Assembly (NCBI GenBank): GCA_032164295.1
Contig: JAJHTX010000006.1
Location: 1,860,001-1,924,000, forward strand
From: Inonotus obliquus
Lineage: Eukaryota; Basidiomycota; Agaricomycetes; Hymenochaetales; Hymenochaetaceae
Reading direction: 5' to 3'
DNA: 64,000 nucleotides
The notes below the pieces were generated by a model, which was given only the letters and a program-made list of their open reading frames with translations, searched no databases and was not told the origin of the DNA. Numbering within the stretch: the first letter of the stretch is position 1; each line of letters begins with the position of its first letter. The translations under genes were made by a program, and so were the position numbers. This document shows positions 19,825 through 31,926 of this stretch, piece after piece.

Positions 19825-21479
19825 ATGTCGAAAGCAATACCAATTGCTATCGTCTGCCGCTTCTTGCTCTCATTCTCCACGTTGCATAAATCGCTGAAGC
19901 ATGATCACCTCCTCACCTCACCTCTAACGTCCTTCCCTCGGTGTGCGACAATCAGTTCACTTTCCCGTTTGGTGCTCTAACAGAATGACCTCCAGTGCAA
20001 GAGGGTTTGTTTCTACATAACCATGGCGTTGACCCATATTCCGGGGGAGGATTTTATCATGTATGTGTACTGAACCCGTCTGGTATTGCTCCACTAACCA
20101 TTGAACCAACGTACAGTCTCCTCTTTTGCTCTCGCTGTTCGCGACGGTCCTGCCGCCAAGCACAGCCTTTGTCCGGCTTCTTTGGGCGGTATGCGACGCG
20201 TTAAGCGCGCTTATTCTTGTAAAAATATGGAGAACAAGGTCAAATAGCTCGGGCGGGTTACGAGAAACGATGATTGCTGGCGCGTAAGTTCTAAATATTG
20301 ATTGTATTCCTCATCTTCTGACATCCGACGTGGCTCTAACGGACAGTTTCTTGCTGAATCCTTATTTATTCTTGTCTTCTTTATCATTATCTACTGCTAC
20401 GCTGGAGAATACCCTATACTTGTCTGCTGTCTTCTTTGCTTGCAAAAGTGAGCGTTCGAACAATCCGTGATTGCCTCATCACTAACACTCCGCTCAGAAA
20501 GAAAGGCACCCGCTTTGTTCGCGCTTGCTGTCTTAACACATCTATCGCTGAATAGCCTGCTCCTCGCCCCTCCAATAATTCTGCTTCTCCTTGGCTCGCC
20601 CACCTCTCGTTTGGCGTCACCACACCATGTGGCTGTGAATACAATTCACGCGATAAATTCTACCGTAGAATATCTTTTCTACGTTGCAGCGTTGGCTATT
20701 GTGTCATGCGTAGGTTCGGGAGGTACCAGTTGGATTTTCAGAACATGGGGAACCCAGTAAGCTTCCGTCTACCTCCCAATTTATTTGCGTTTTCTGATGA
20801 CGATAATATAGGATTCTATTGCCTGATTTAACACCGAATCCAGGACTATGGTGGTACTTCTTCACCGAAATGTTCGACCATTTCCGACCATTCTTTCTAA
20901 TGGTATTCTCCGTACGTCTTTGACTTCCATGTACATGTCGACGATGTTCTGAACATAGGATAGATTCACCTGCTCATCTACGTCGCACCTGTTTGCATAA
21001 AGTTCCAGTTGCGTTTTCAGCATGCTTGCTCCTGAGGAATTTGGAGCTAACTGCGGCTTACAGACATGATCCACTCTTTGCGACATTCATCTTGCAGGGG
21101 ATATTGGCCATCTTCAAGCCGTACCCTACTATGGCAGACATTGGCCTCTTCCTCAGCTGCGTCTCGTTATTCCCAGAACTATATCCACGTGAGTCAATCG
21201 ACCATTCCTTATGCCTCAAAGACTCACGTTGCACTGGTACTTATTCCAACAGACCTCCGCCACCCAATAGTAACAGCCCTTCTACACCTCCACGCCTCAC
21301 TCTTACTACCGTTGTTCCATTCGCTTTGGTTAACCCAAGGAACAGGCAACGCCAACTTCTTTTACGCGAGTACCTTAGTTTTCGGAATGGCAAATGGAGC
21401 TGCGGTGGTTGATTGCGTGTTTGCGGGTCTGAGGATTGCATTCCCTGTGTTGAAAGGTTTTGAGATCGCTCAGGAGTGA
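19825..21479 (+). CDS. GAB1: GPI transamidase subunit PIG-U / Gab1
   Basis: Nine exons give 401 aa in frame. This ER membrane protein is a subunit of the transamidase complex that attaches GPI anchors to proteins and is thought to present the lipid anchor. Diagnostic motifs are [20 protein letters not shown] with GGGFYHSPLL near the N-terminus, [20 protein letters not shown] in the middle, [16 protein letters not shown], and [15 protein letters not shown] near the C-terminus. Many hydrophobic helices fit the polytopic family. The length is close to human PIG-U (435 aa). The chosen ATG gives [15 protein letters not shown]; upstream in-frame codons (YLIVALA) would extend the first membrane helix, so the true start could be in an earlier exon. 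The 44-nt exon 20964-21007 ends at a weak donor (GTTGCG). Confidence 0.92.
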
Positions 21480-21865
21480 TTTGTCCTGGAGATGATGTGT
21501 ATTTCGTCCTTGTGATTGAGTTTCACAATAAGGTATTGAATAGAGCCGTGGTCAATAATAAACTCGTTATTCCGGTCGTTATCTTGAGCGCAGCACTACA
21601 CATCGTAGATGCTCGAGCGTTCCTAGGCCAGAAACAAAGCAACGTCTGGCACCAACCGATCCTGCTCTTGATATATAAGTTCGCGCTGCCCTCAAACAGG
21701 CATGCGCGCATGAATTATACAGTTACTCAACACATAATGCATGACAATTTCCCCGCAACGTACTTAAAGATGAGCGAAAAAGAACAGGTAAGGAAAGTGA
21801 CAATCAGAAACGTAATGGTCTAACTAACACATTAGCAGCACGAGGATGGGTAAAGGGGTAAATAA
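21480..21865. other. Convergent intergenic region between GAB1 and ATG3
   Basis: No gene seen. It must contain the 3' untranslated regions and terminators of the two convergent genes. Confidence 0.5.
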
Positions 21866-23404
21866 TCAGAACGAGGTAGTTGAGTCAACCTCAATCGTCG
21901 GGACAATAGAAGCAATAAACTTCAAAAACACAACCAAGTAATAATCCACCCTCATACCCTCCACTTCCTCTTCATCTACGGCATTAGCATTTGGCGGGAC
22001 CTTCTCATCTTTATTTCCACTCGTACGTCGGAAAAGCCATTTCTTTTTACCCTCCTTATCCTTCGCATTTGCCCCAGATGCGGATGCGGATGCTCCGCTT
22101 AGCTTCCGTTGTTCTTCTATTACTCCCGCGTTCATTCGTTCAATGATTTTCTTCATTACACTTGCGTGCTTGCATGGATGAACGAGCGCGGCTTGTAGAC
22201 TTGTGGAGTGTGCGAAAGGCTCTATTGTAACCGTTTTGAATGCGTGATCTGCGGGAACGTCTTGGAATATCTGAGTTGGCTTGAGAGGTGTTCCGTTCTT
22301 TTCAAAAGAAATGAGTTTAGTCATAGCGATTTTGATGAAGACCTTGAACAAACCTCGTCGTACCCCAGCAGCCAGATGGCTGGTGTCTGGTAAAACTTGT
22401 CATATGTGATCATGACATCGTACGTTCGAACTTGAAGTAAGTTTCCTCTCGTAGGTTCAACATCACTTAATGATCGAGGCAAATCAGCTAATGGCCCGGC
22501 TTGAAAAAGCGGATATTACTCACTTTGGGTCAAGACCCTTGCTGACCGGGGGTTTAGCAGGAGCCGCTGTCGCCTCATCATTCTCCTCTTCCAAGTCCTC
22601 CTCCATGTCAGGTATCTCATCCATATCGGGGATCTCGCTCAAATGAGGCGCCTTCGAGTCTGACAAAGACAAATTCGCCATGGCGTTCGTGGCGCTATCC
22701 GCGTGTCCATCATCTAGATCTGGTATATAACCTATTGCCCCCGCCTCCCCAGCCAAGTTGGAACTCTTTCGAGCATGCGTCTCAACCCAGTCATCACCGT
22801 CAGCAGCCCCATCAGATGCGGACACCATGCGCTCTGCATCTTCGTCTGCATCGGTATATTGTAGAGATGCAGCTCGACGTAAGCAAGGGACTATCGATGA
22901 ACATGTGTTATGTGAAATTGTAGAGGACTGATTAGCTGAACGACGCACGCACCTCCTCGAGTGACTAAGTATTGTTTATCAAGAGGCAGGTACTCCTTCG
23001 CCTTGGAAGCATCTCCTTTCTCCCTAAGCACGTATCGCAGTTAGACCAGCGTCTCCCCGCAGGCACTTGACGCGTCAAGTCACTCACCATTTCCAGACGG
23101 GAAACTTGTAAGTCAGGAAATCACCCGCGGCAACAAACTCCTCTGGAAACACGTTCATAAGTACTTAGCCCACGGTGCAAAAGACTCTAATTACCAGGCG
23201 TAATCCTCCCATGCTCCTTAAATTTGCTTTCTTTCAGAACCTATGAGCCACCAAGTTAAGAACACGCGATGATAACTGCTGCTTCTATGCGGCGTACCGG
23301 GCTCAGGTATTCGCGGACTGCCCAATAGTTCCTCTTCATGCATACCGTCAGATATCAGCAGAATGGCTATTAAGACGCGCTGTACATACCTGTAAGGTGT
23401 GCAT
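21866..23404 (-). CDS. ATG3: Autophagy E2-like enzyme Atg3
   Basis: Eight exons (first one only 15 nt, 23390-23404) give 377 aa. Atg3 transfers Atg8 to phosphatidylethanolamine during autophagosome growth. The start reads [18 protein letters not shown], then [20 protein letters not shown], then the Atg3 core [17 protein letters not shown] and LLGYDE, and the catalytic cysteine in [16 protein letters not shown]. The C-terminus is [20 protein letters not shown]. Between them is the acidic, flexible insert ([18 protein letters not shown]) that in the family contacts Atg7 and Atg8. A second low-complexity insert of Ser/Ala/Lys (about 290-345) follows the active site and is longer than in yeast. 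All splice junctions are phase-consistent. The gene is convergent with GAB1. Confidence 0.95.
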
Positions 23405-25024
23405 CGTGGTTGCTCGTTGCAACGGGCATGCATCGATTATGGTTATTTAGGTGCTGCTAAATGTGCTTACATACGAAATTACCTTTTCTGGGCATTCACG
23501 GTGCCTGATTTGGACCTTCCCTTCACGGCTTCACGGTCACACACCCAGCCACATCCGGACAGATAATACTTAAACTCCAGGCTAATTCAAGCAATACGGC
23601 GCACATACTGTACCGAACTTTGAGTAGGCAACCTTGGTGCAAAGCGTTACATTTGCGTCGCTTCGAAGTGATGCAACCCGGTCGAAGTTACGCGCTACAA
23701 GCCGCAACTTTGGCTACCGAGCCACAGATTTCTCAGTTTGCGGCTCCGTAAGTCTGTGCCATGTTCCGAACTCATGCAACCGATCCTGTGTTGCACGTTA
23801 CTGAAGTGACGCAACGGACCGCATGTAACACGTTACGGTTACCTACTCACAGTGCGCTACAGTAGGATGGATCTAGCAGCCCTGTCGAGATATTCTATCA
23901 TGGATGTTGATAACTGACCTCGGCTCAACTTATAGTGGGAATCAAGAAATTGCAGCAGCTCGAGAGACAAGTATTACAAGATCATTAACGATGTGCACCA
24001 GAGATGCACATGCGATCAAGCCCTTTCGTTGGTTGCTCTGACGATGCAGTTGCAATAAAGTTCAAAAACTCAGGGAAGATTCAAATCAATAGACTGCAGA
24101 GACTTACTTAGCTTGTATTGTTACAGCGAAGAGGCAGAGGAGTATCTCTACCCGGAGGCGCCGTCGCAAAATAAACGGAGCGGATGTCGTGTCACTGATA
24201 ACTGTTACCTGGAGCAAGTGGTTACAGTACGCCTGTAGTAGTCACGTTGGTCCTATTGACACTTTTGCGTCAACTTCTTCCTGGAAGCAAGGCTATTGCC
24301 ACAATACGAGACGCCAATTACTCATGACACTAGCCTCTACCAGATTCGAAGCTCAGCCAATGGATAATGCGTGGCAACGTTTCAAAGGGATCCGGGATAG
24401 ATCTTCCATTCAGTTAAACCAGAATATTGTAACGGAACGCGGATACAAGATGGGATTCCTTTAGCCTCCAAACAGACTTGACTAACTCTTGATCAGACTT
24501 CGTGTGGCTCTTGGAATGGGAATGACCCGAGTTGGCGTATTGGCTAGCTCCTGCGGGTTGAAGCAAGACAGAATGTGAAGGCGCAGCTGGCAGAGGGAAT
24601 GGAACTCAAACAATGCATATAATCAGTCGCAACTTGCACCTCGGCAGCGGCTAGCAGAAACTTTCACAAGGGCCCTCGGAATAGGTATGCAAAAGGGGGG
24701 CACATTCAAACGTCGGGAGAGAACAGAGGGCCTCACCTGGCTCTTGGCACCTAAAGGAATGACGGCATGATTGAACAGGTATTCAAGAAGCTCATGGAAT
24801 ATGGCTCCAGTTTCCAGACATGACCTTGCGAAAGAACTGGAATGAATGAAAATATAGAGTAATAAAATTATGTGGGCAGACGAGTTTATCATCCAGAGAA
24901 CTACATATCTAGCGCGAGGGCGTGAGGAGCGTTCTAATAGGCAGTGTAATGTAGGATTTCACGGAAGAGCTGAGTTTTTTGAATTTCCGAGTTCTCGAAG
25001 CAGAATGACGATCTAACAGTGGAG
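23405..25024. other. Gene-free stretch with degenerate GTTAC/GCAAC words
   Basis: No protein or RNA gene is supported in 1.6 kb. From about 23640 to 23870 the words CGTTAC, TGCAAC and GCGCTAC recur at irregular spacing, as in an old degenerate repeat. The 91-codon frame at 24189-24464 has no recognisable similarity. The ATG3 promoter should lie just right of 23404. Confidence 0.45.
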
Positions 25025-25994
25025 TTAAGCCTTACCGAAGGCCACGATCAAAGTTTCCGGCACATCTACGGCATCAGGACGGAGTAGCTGCTGTTTCTGG
25101 CCAGCGTCACGGTAGATTCCTTTAAACATGTAGTGCTTTCCAAGCCAATCGGCCTTCAGTATACGAGGCCCAGACCCTGGACGTCGCTTCCAGGCTCGAA
25201 CGATACTAGAGCGTTTGCGCTCATCAGCGAGAGACCAGACCGCATCTTCCAACTCTGAGCTTAGCATGTCATATAGTGCATGTAAAACCTCGCTGCACGG
25301 TATTCCGTGTTGTTTGGGCCCGATCTCGATGCTCCACGGAAAGTCGGGGCTGATGAGCCGTATATGACCAGGAGCGTTGGCTATCACAGGGAAAGAAAGC
25401 ACATGTGGACTGATGATCTGCGTTGAAGCTGGTCCGGAGACTTGAAGCTGTTTTGGTTGTGCACGGACGTCCCAGACAAGAGAAGCAGAGGACAAGTCAA
25501 GGAGGTTATGAATATGTGGAGGACTTTCGACTGGACTAGGCGTTTTTTGAGTCCCGTACACAGAAGAGTTGAATCCTGAGTAATGAGCTGAAGCCAGAAG
25601 AATATTTAATTCAGTGTAGTCGCACCCGATGCTCGAAAGCATCTTTTACGGAGAAGCGTGACTTACATGATGTTCCAGTGGACCCGGATCCACTAGTACT
25701 GGTAGAGCTATAGCCATGCGATTTTATTGACGGGGCCTGCACGTCGGAGGCAGTCGCACTCGTACTGCGTAGCGAAGGGGTGTAGTATTGTTGCTTTGCA
25801 AAGTCTGCATATGTCGTATAGTGTGAACGGACACAGTTGTGACATGAGCATGCTGGAGAACCAAGTGGCAGACCATGAAAGTGCTGTTGTGGTGCAGCTC
25901 CGTGTGGTTCTACGTTGTGTCGTGACCCTCCAAGCGCATGAGAAAGGCTGCGAGTCAGCATGAAAGGCCGCGTCTTGTTTTCTTTGTTTTTCAT
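25025..25994 (-). CDS. DUF6699-domain protein, copy 1
   Basis: Two exons (25667-25994 and 25025-25587) give 296 aa. The N-terminal half is disordered, rich in Ser, Thr and Gly. The C-terminal half matches DUF6699, a fungal family of unknown function: LVWDVRAQP, IRLISPDFPWSIEIG, GIPCSEVLHALYDML, ILKADWLGKHYMFKGI, and the closing PETLIVAFG. The order of WD, DFPW, the helix with xxVLxxLY and the final ET-I/V-x-F is shared with the two copies at 29484-30345 and 31000-31859. No catalytic motif is evident. The final codons overlap a possible splice donor (GGTAAGG), so the real C-terminus may differ slightly. Confidence 0.7.
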
Positions 25995-26244
25995 GTTTGG
26001 ATAGTACAACAAGGATTAAACGGTGGTAAGTGGAAGAGGCTGGAAGCGCGTTCAAGTTTGGATTGGTGGTCTCCTTATTAGATAAGCTGATTGATCATCA
26101 GTCGCATTTAGAGGGGATGTTGAATACGGGATTGGCGGGCGAAATACAAGCAAGCAGGATTCCCAAGTACATCACCGGTAAACCGATGCAACGTGTGTGC
26201 GAACGAGCAAGTAACAAGCCAAAATATCACGAACTATCCGTCCA

Positions 26245-27855
26245 TTATTCCTCAGCCTCGAACCCCTCCTTTATTTTCCTTTTCTCCTTTCCCTTCTTTG
26301 CTTTCTTTGAGCCGGCAGTCTTGGTACCTCCGTCGCCTTCCTTGTCAAGGCGTTTACGCTTCGTACCCGACTCCGCACCCTCGGCCCTATCATTCTCCGG
26401 TGCAGCACCATCGTCCTCAGACTTCAGTAAAGGCTGTTCTTCCCGTCCTTTCTTCCTCCTTCTCCTCCTCTTCTTTTTCTTCTCCGGATCTTTGCTTTCA
26501 GACTCGTCCTCGGCTGTTGGTGAAACCTCATTTGTATGAGCGTCAGGCTTGCCGTCTTTGCTCTTGCGCTTCTTCTTAGCAGGCTTCATAAGTAGATTAG
26601 TAACAGATCATTGTCAATAGGAAGCCTAATACATACCTCTGACTCGTCGCTTTCCTTTGCGGGATTCAAAGCAGGAGGCCGCGAGTCCGTCGCGGGCAGA
26701 GCGCCAGTTTCTACGGGCCCACCGTCCTCCATTGAGCTCCGTTTGTTCTTCTTGTTCTTCCTCTTCTCCTCCCTTGGTGTCTTTGTCTCCGAACCCTGCA
26801 GGGTCATATTCTTCCATGAAGGTTCATCTTGCTTGGTTGCTTCTCCTTCAATAGTCGCATCCTGACATACGCAATGAATCAAAGATCGTAGTACACGGAA
26901 TCCTTGAGCTTACTATTTTTGTCTCTCCGTAGCTATCCGCAGCGTCTAACTTTCGTTTCTTCTTTTTCTTGGATTCCCCATCTGTTGGTGGTGCATCATC
27001 CTTTGGAGCGGTGTGCGCTCCGTCTGCCTTCCCTTTTTTCTTTTCTTTTCTGATTTCCTTCTCCTTTGCAGCGCTTGTTGTGGTAATTTCCGATACTTGT
27101 GTGTTTGAAGTACCTTAAATGGACGATATTAACCTCATGATGTAATAACGGCTACGGCATCAATCAAACTATGCCTTGAAAAAGAAAAGAAGCAAGGCTG
27201 CGCAGAACAAAGTCACAGTCTGCGGCAATCGGAGCAACCAAGGAACTTAGATGGTGAAGCTGATTCGAAGGGAAGATCCGTACGAACGCGGGTCGAGAAG
27301 ACAAATCCCAGATTGCAGATGCTTACCATTGATAATTGCGTCGGACTTCATTGGTTCACTACTTTCGGCTGCGCTGAGAGCAGGATCATATCGCTCGTCG
27401 ATCGATTTGCTCGTTACATCGCTGCCAAACGGTCGGGACTTGTCACGCTGTGGTCGACTTGATCCATTTTGCTGCTGCTTTGTAATGCAATATTGAGAGA
27501 ATACTGATGTAGAGATGGGCTGAACAGCTCACAGCCTTCTTGCCCTTGTAAAGACCTTTCTGATACTTTTCTGCTTCAGAAATGCAGGATGTGTGAGCCT
27601 TCCATTCGGAACGCGTCCAGAATGTTTTGCTGCAGTCTACGCAAGTAAACGAAGCATGGCACTTGTATGAATGAGCGTCGAGTTTGGGCTTTTTAACGAC
27701 ATCCTGACAGACTGTCAGCGCACAGCAGAAAAGACGGTGAGCTGGGCGAACATCGAGGAAGACAGTTTTATTGAGAGTTTACCGACCATCGCACCTAAAC
27801 CATTAGAACCGAGCAGCAAATGAATAGGTGAAAAAACTCACTGAAAAGACACCAT
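26245..27855 (-). CDS. LYAR-type C2HC/C2H2 zinc-finger nucleolar protein
   Basis: Seven exons, including an 8-nt exon (27787-27794), give 368 aa. The N-terminus is two linked zinc fingers: MVSFQCDVCQDVVKKPKLD with HSYKCH, then FTCVDCSKTFWTRSEWKAHT and SCISEAEKYQKGLYKGKK. This is the LYAR pattern, found in nucleolar proteins that affect rRNA synthesis and ribosome assembly. The rest is a long basic tail of Lys/Arg runs alternating with acidic stretches (KKKRRRRRKKG, GSKKAKKGKEKRKIKEG), fitting nucleolar retention and RNA binding. All junctions are in phase. Its neighbours are DUF6699 genes on the same strand. Low-complexity C-terminus makes fine function assignment uncertain, but the finger region is distinctive. 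Confidence 0.85.
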
Positions 27856-28896
27856 CGTTGAGTTCACTACTTCTGGTCAACGAAACAGATCTCAAAAAAG
27901 ACCAACAGTAAGGTCGGGGTTGACAAATTTTCGGATTATGTAAGTTGGAATGAAAATCGGTGTCTTCCCACCGCCATCAACTTCGACTACTACTATCCTG
28001 TCGTACGCCTGCCATTCGGACTCTTTTGCTCTTATCGATCTGCCTTGAAGCTTTTTTAGGTTGCATCTGGCTCTTGCGAGGCTATGCCTTCCCTTCCTAA
28101 CTCCCAGTGTTCGGGTTGCTGTGCTTTATCTTGAGCACCGCCATCTCTGGGAGGGTCACTTCTTTCAAGCGCCTCACGGCCGCATCTACAGTCTGAAGTA
28201 CGCGAGATTTGGTCCCTGAAACGTTGAGGTCTGTCTAGACTGTAGCAGTCGGCGTTTATCTCGTGATGAGGGGCCAATTCGCTCCCTCGTCAATAGTTTG
28301 GAGTATCAGCTACCAGAGACAGAAATTTTATTTCTTTACACCATTATCGGTACGCCCAGAACAAACAAGAGGAAAATGGGTGGGAGTCAGGTTGGGATAT
28401 TTGATACGTGCGCTTGCGAATGATAGAAGAACGGAGGAGTTGGGAAGATATGTCGGATATTCAGTGAGTGGCCATTTTTTTATTCTTCTCCCGTAGCCAT
28501 GTGTCTACGAGGCGCTTTGAAGATGATTGGAGAGATGTATGTATGTGGAGAAGAATTACGGATAATCTCTTTGACCGATGCCGTTGAAAAATCTTTCCTT
28601 GTGGCCTTAGCACCATGGCTACCACTGGATAGCGCATAGTGGCGCACGTATTGTCCTTCTTGTCGTGCGTTTCGAGGTTTCGATCTTGTTGAAGAACGTG
28701 TGAAGGCCTCCAGCCAACTAATTCTGCTCGGAAGTCCGGGCAACGGGACTACTCCGGGTAATAAAGAATGGTGCTGAGCGGTGTTCAGCTGACGATGCAA
28801 CGTATAAGTCTGTATTTCAGATACGCGATTTCCATTGAGGAACATGCTTCAATGCTAGGCCATGATCTAACGCTTACCTCGCGTGATTACTTCCCT
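27856..28896. other. Intergenic region without a supported gene
   Basis: Contains the LYAR promoter side. A 121-codon open frame on the minus strand (28480-28845) and a 77-codon one on the plus strand (28263-28496) show no family features. A strong donor-like GAGGTAAGCG (minus strand, near 28875) suggests that the Pro-rich frame to the right may continue into this region as a spliced gene. Confidence 0.35.
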
Positions 28897-29190
28897 CTAG
28901 GGTCTCCGGTGTGTAGAACGACGTCGCCCCGGACAGAACGCACAATCATCGTGTGGTGGCAGTTCGCGTGCCCGGAGCAACGGGGCGCGGCATAGTTCGG
29001 CTGATTCTCTTTTGCGGTCGCGAGTGCGACGGGATGTCGGAGCCATGTAAATGGCTTCATGCGCGTATGGGAGAGGAGTGGGTCGTATAAGTGGCGCCAG
29101 GCACTTTGCTACTTGTGGCGGATAGCTACCCATCGGGGAAGGTGGAAGATGGAAAGCGGAGGGGGCGATAATTGGGATGTACGTCGCCAT
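28897..29190 (-). CDS. Short Pro-rich reading frame, possibly a first exon
   Basis: ATG at 29188-29190 opens MATYIPIIAPSAFHLPPSP, a Pro-rich start resembling the disordered N-termini of DUF6699 proteins, and stops at 28897 after 97 codons. A strong GT donor follows shortly after the stop in a neighbouring frame. It could be the first exon of a fourth DUF6699-like gene whose conserved part is lost, or a chance frame. Confidence 0.3.
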   Translation of the reverse strand: MATYIPIIAPSAFHLPPSPMGSYPPQVAKCLAPLIRPTPLPYAHEAIYMAPTSRRTRDRKRESAELCRAPLLRARELPPHDDCAFCPGRRRSTHRRP

Positions 29191-29483
29191 TGCTTGCCCT
29201 TTTGCCGGCGTTGTAGGGAGCTCGTGAGGTCGTCGTGAAAGGGAGTGGTGGGCCATATAGCCATTATACATGCCTCTTATAATAAATGCAAGGGGGCGAT
29301 GCGAAATAGACGCGTGTGTCACAGGCCTGTGACAGTCTTAAATTTCAATTTTCTTGTGTCACGCCACGGTTCACACACATTACGGTAAATATAAATTTCC
29401 CGATGCGGTGAGTAATTGACCCTCTGTTAGGAAGGCTGTTCATCGATGACTGATTTCAATAAACACAATGATATTTTCTAATT

Positions 29484-30345
29484 CTAAATCCTGATCTCGG
29501 CAAACTTCACTACCCACGTCTCAGGACAAGGTTCTCTGCCTGGAAGAAGTACGTCGCGAGCAAAGTTGTCGTCTTTGGTAAGACCGCCGAATATAACATG
29601 CCGTCCCAGCCAGTCTACGCGTCGCAGATATTTTCCATGCTCATGGTTCCGCATGTCCACGGTATCTACCAGGAGCTTCCTTCGTTGGCTTTGATCTGGT
29701 CTATTGGCTGACACAAATAACGACCATTCCGCATCCGTAATGGGCTGCGCGAGCCCAGAAGTCAATGCCGTCCATATGTCGCCACAACTAACGTAATGGG
29801 GAGTTCCGCTGGTGGCGAGGGGTCGGAAATCGAGCTCAAAGATCCATGGGTGATCTTGTGAGATCAGACGCATGTGCATCGTCGGCCGCCTTAGAACACT
29901 ATTGCTCCAGAAACGAGTATACGCGCCAGGATTTATTCCCTTTTCGGGAGGAAGCCTCACGTCAAAATTTACGCGAGTCGTATCAATTGCAAGCACCGGA
30001 TGTAGTCCAGGATGATGAGAAGATGTTGGAGCGACCACTTTGATTAATTGATCAAAACTCCTGGTCGAATTATGCAGAATGGAAGAACTCACTGTAATCG
30101 GCCTCCCAAAGTACCCGCCGCGGCTTCAAAGGGGTCGGAGGCGGTGTATTTGGGTAGTTTGGAGTCAACTGGGCATATCCCGGTAATGACCATCTCTGCT
30201 GCTTCTTGCGAAGCTTGCTCTGTCTGTCTCCGGGGTCTGGTGTGAGGGTATGGGTTTGAGAGGCGTTCCCTGGAGTGGCCGGGTAATATTGCCCCCGAGA
30301 GCGCTGTGGCGACCTTCCAGCCCAGGCTGAGGAGTACGCCATCAT
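29484..30345 (-). CDS. DUF6699-domain protein, copy 2
   Basis: Two exons (30093-30345 and 29484-30037) give 268 aa. The first exon encodes a disordered N-terminus (MMAYSSAWAGRSPQRSRG, with later PNTPPPTPLKPRR). The second carries the conserved domain: LHPVLAIDTTRVNFDVRLPP, MHMRLISQDHPWIFELDF, ISQDHPW in place of the DFPW of the other copies, CGDIWTALTSGL, RRVDWLGRHVIFGGL, and the end CPETWVVKFAEI. Function is unknown. It is the middle of three similar minus-strand genes within 7 kb, which points to tandem duplication with strong divergence. Confidence 0.72.
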
Positions 30346-30999
30346 GAATAGTTCTTAGTTATTAAAGGGTTCTGTGGTCGACAGTAGGGGCTTCTTGGCA
30401 ATGTGTACACCCAATACGCTCTTCTCTCTTGCCTTCAATGATAGTCTTGTATGTGATTGACTCTTTAGAGAGGGGTGGAAACTGCGCGAGAAGGAGGAAG
30501 CTGGTCGTCAAGTCAGAGAAAAGTCTGAGCAAACTAAGGCTCCTCATCCCATACATCCTGATCCATTCACTCTCCCTAGGAGTACTTTGCGCGACTGGAA
30601 CTCAAGTCCAATCAATTGAAACTATTCCGCAAAGGGAGTTCCGAAATGCAAGTTTGCAAGGCCGTGCAACCCGCACGAAGGCACACACCCGCAGGATATC
30701 AATCAGAAGATTGAATAAGCCACAGGAAGTTACGTAAGGAGGGAGACCACCTTTGATAACGATACATACAATACATCGATCAAAGAAGACAAGGAGGAAA
30801 ATTGAGCGTTGATTAGGTATACAAGTAATGAAGTCGGAACACGTGAATCAATTATCTACAGGAATTGCCGGTCCACTAAAAGGGGGAATGCTGAAAATAA
30901 GTACATTAGAACTTGAGAAATGCCAGTATCTAATAATAAGCAGAAAGACATTAGGTAGAGAGGGTCTAGCACGCAGAAAAAATAATCATAGACATAAAT
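30346..30999. other. Intergenic between DUF6699 copies 2 and 3
   Basis: AT-rich on the right side (30780-30980). No supported gene. It should hold the promoter of copy 2 and the 3' end of copy 3. Confidence 0.45.
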
Positions 31000-31859
31000 T
31001 CAGTTACCCTCAACGAAATGCGCGACCCACGTCTCTGGGCCACGCTCTCTACCAGGGAGCAGACGTCGTGCGGCCAACCTATAATCACCGTCTTTCTCCA
31101 GCCCAGTAAAGACAGTCTTCCCCATGAGCCAATGCAAGCGGAGAAGAGGAACATCTTCGCCGTGTTGCAAGCGAAGCCTCGCTACATTAAGGAGATACTC
31201 GTGACGACGACGAGCCGTAGATTCGCGTGTCGACATTTCGCATAATATGGCCCATTCGGATTCACTAATCGGCGTCTGGAGTTCCGCATAGATTTGAGTC
31301 CAGACCTGAATGATTGTCACTCCGCGTTGTGCTATTTCCACTTCTTCGTTCGCCCTGATTTCAAGTACCCAAGGAAAGTCTTCGGATACGATTCGCAGGT
31401 ATACGGGTCGGTCTCTGCTGACCCACATGGCTCCGTAGCCATCTATCAAGTTCCTATTCATGTTCGTAATAGGGTCGAAACGCATATCGATTGTAAAGCC
31501 ATTGGCTTGTGCGGAGTCTCGTGCAAGCAGGAAGTGAAGCGTTGGGTTGACCCTGGATGCAACCTCGGGAACTAGTAATAGCGACTGTCAGATGAATTGA
31601 AAGTCCGGTACGAACGATACTTACAAACCGGAAGAAACTCCATAGAATCCGTGACAATGGGAGTGTTTCGAGTGTTTGCCCTATCGGTAGTGTACTGGCC
31701 AATATCCATGTCCACATCGCGGACGCTGTGACTCCTGCTAGAACGGGAGTCCGTTGGTGATGGAAGCTGCCCGTACTGATGCCGCGAGGACGACCCGCCG
31801 CCAGAGCCGTTCCTAAGATGTTGGTACGGGGCGCGATGGTATGACCCCGGCGAAGGCAT
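31000..31859 (-). CDS. DUF6699-domain protein, copy 3
   Basis: Two exons (31625-31859 and 31000-31571) give 268 aa from the ATG at 31857-31859 (MPSPGSYHRAPYQ). The N-terminus is Ser/Gly-rich. The domain reads VNPTLHFLLARDS, FTIDMRFDP, LRIVSEDFPWVLEIRANEEV, GVTIIQVWTQIYAELQTPIS, LLRLHWLMGKTVFTGLEKDG, and ends PETWVAHFVEGN. It is closest to copy 2 in the C-terminal PGRE-xx-PETWV block. Sequence further upstream (to about 32050) shows more coding-like codons (MQLPSSSAEYPMTSPV), so the real start may lie in an additional 5' exon. No function is known. Confidence 0.72.
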
Positions 31860-31926
31860 GCTCGTTTCCAAAGGAGTGACTGGAGGGGGGTCCGGAGTTG
31901 GTCTTACCGAATGGCACAGGGAACAT

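Noticed and set aside
28480..28845. 121-codon minus-strand frame
   Set aside because: Considered as a fourth DUF6699 gene, but the DFPW and ETxxxxF blocks are missing.
31908..31926. Extra 5' exon for DUF6699 copy 3 starting at ATG 31926
   Set aside because: It would need a 28-nt intron, too short for fungal splicing.
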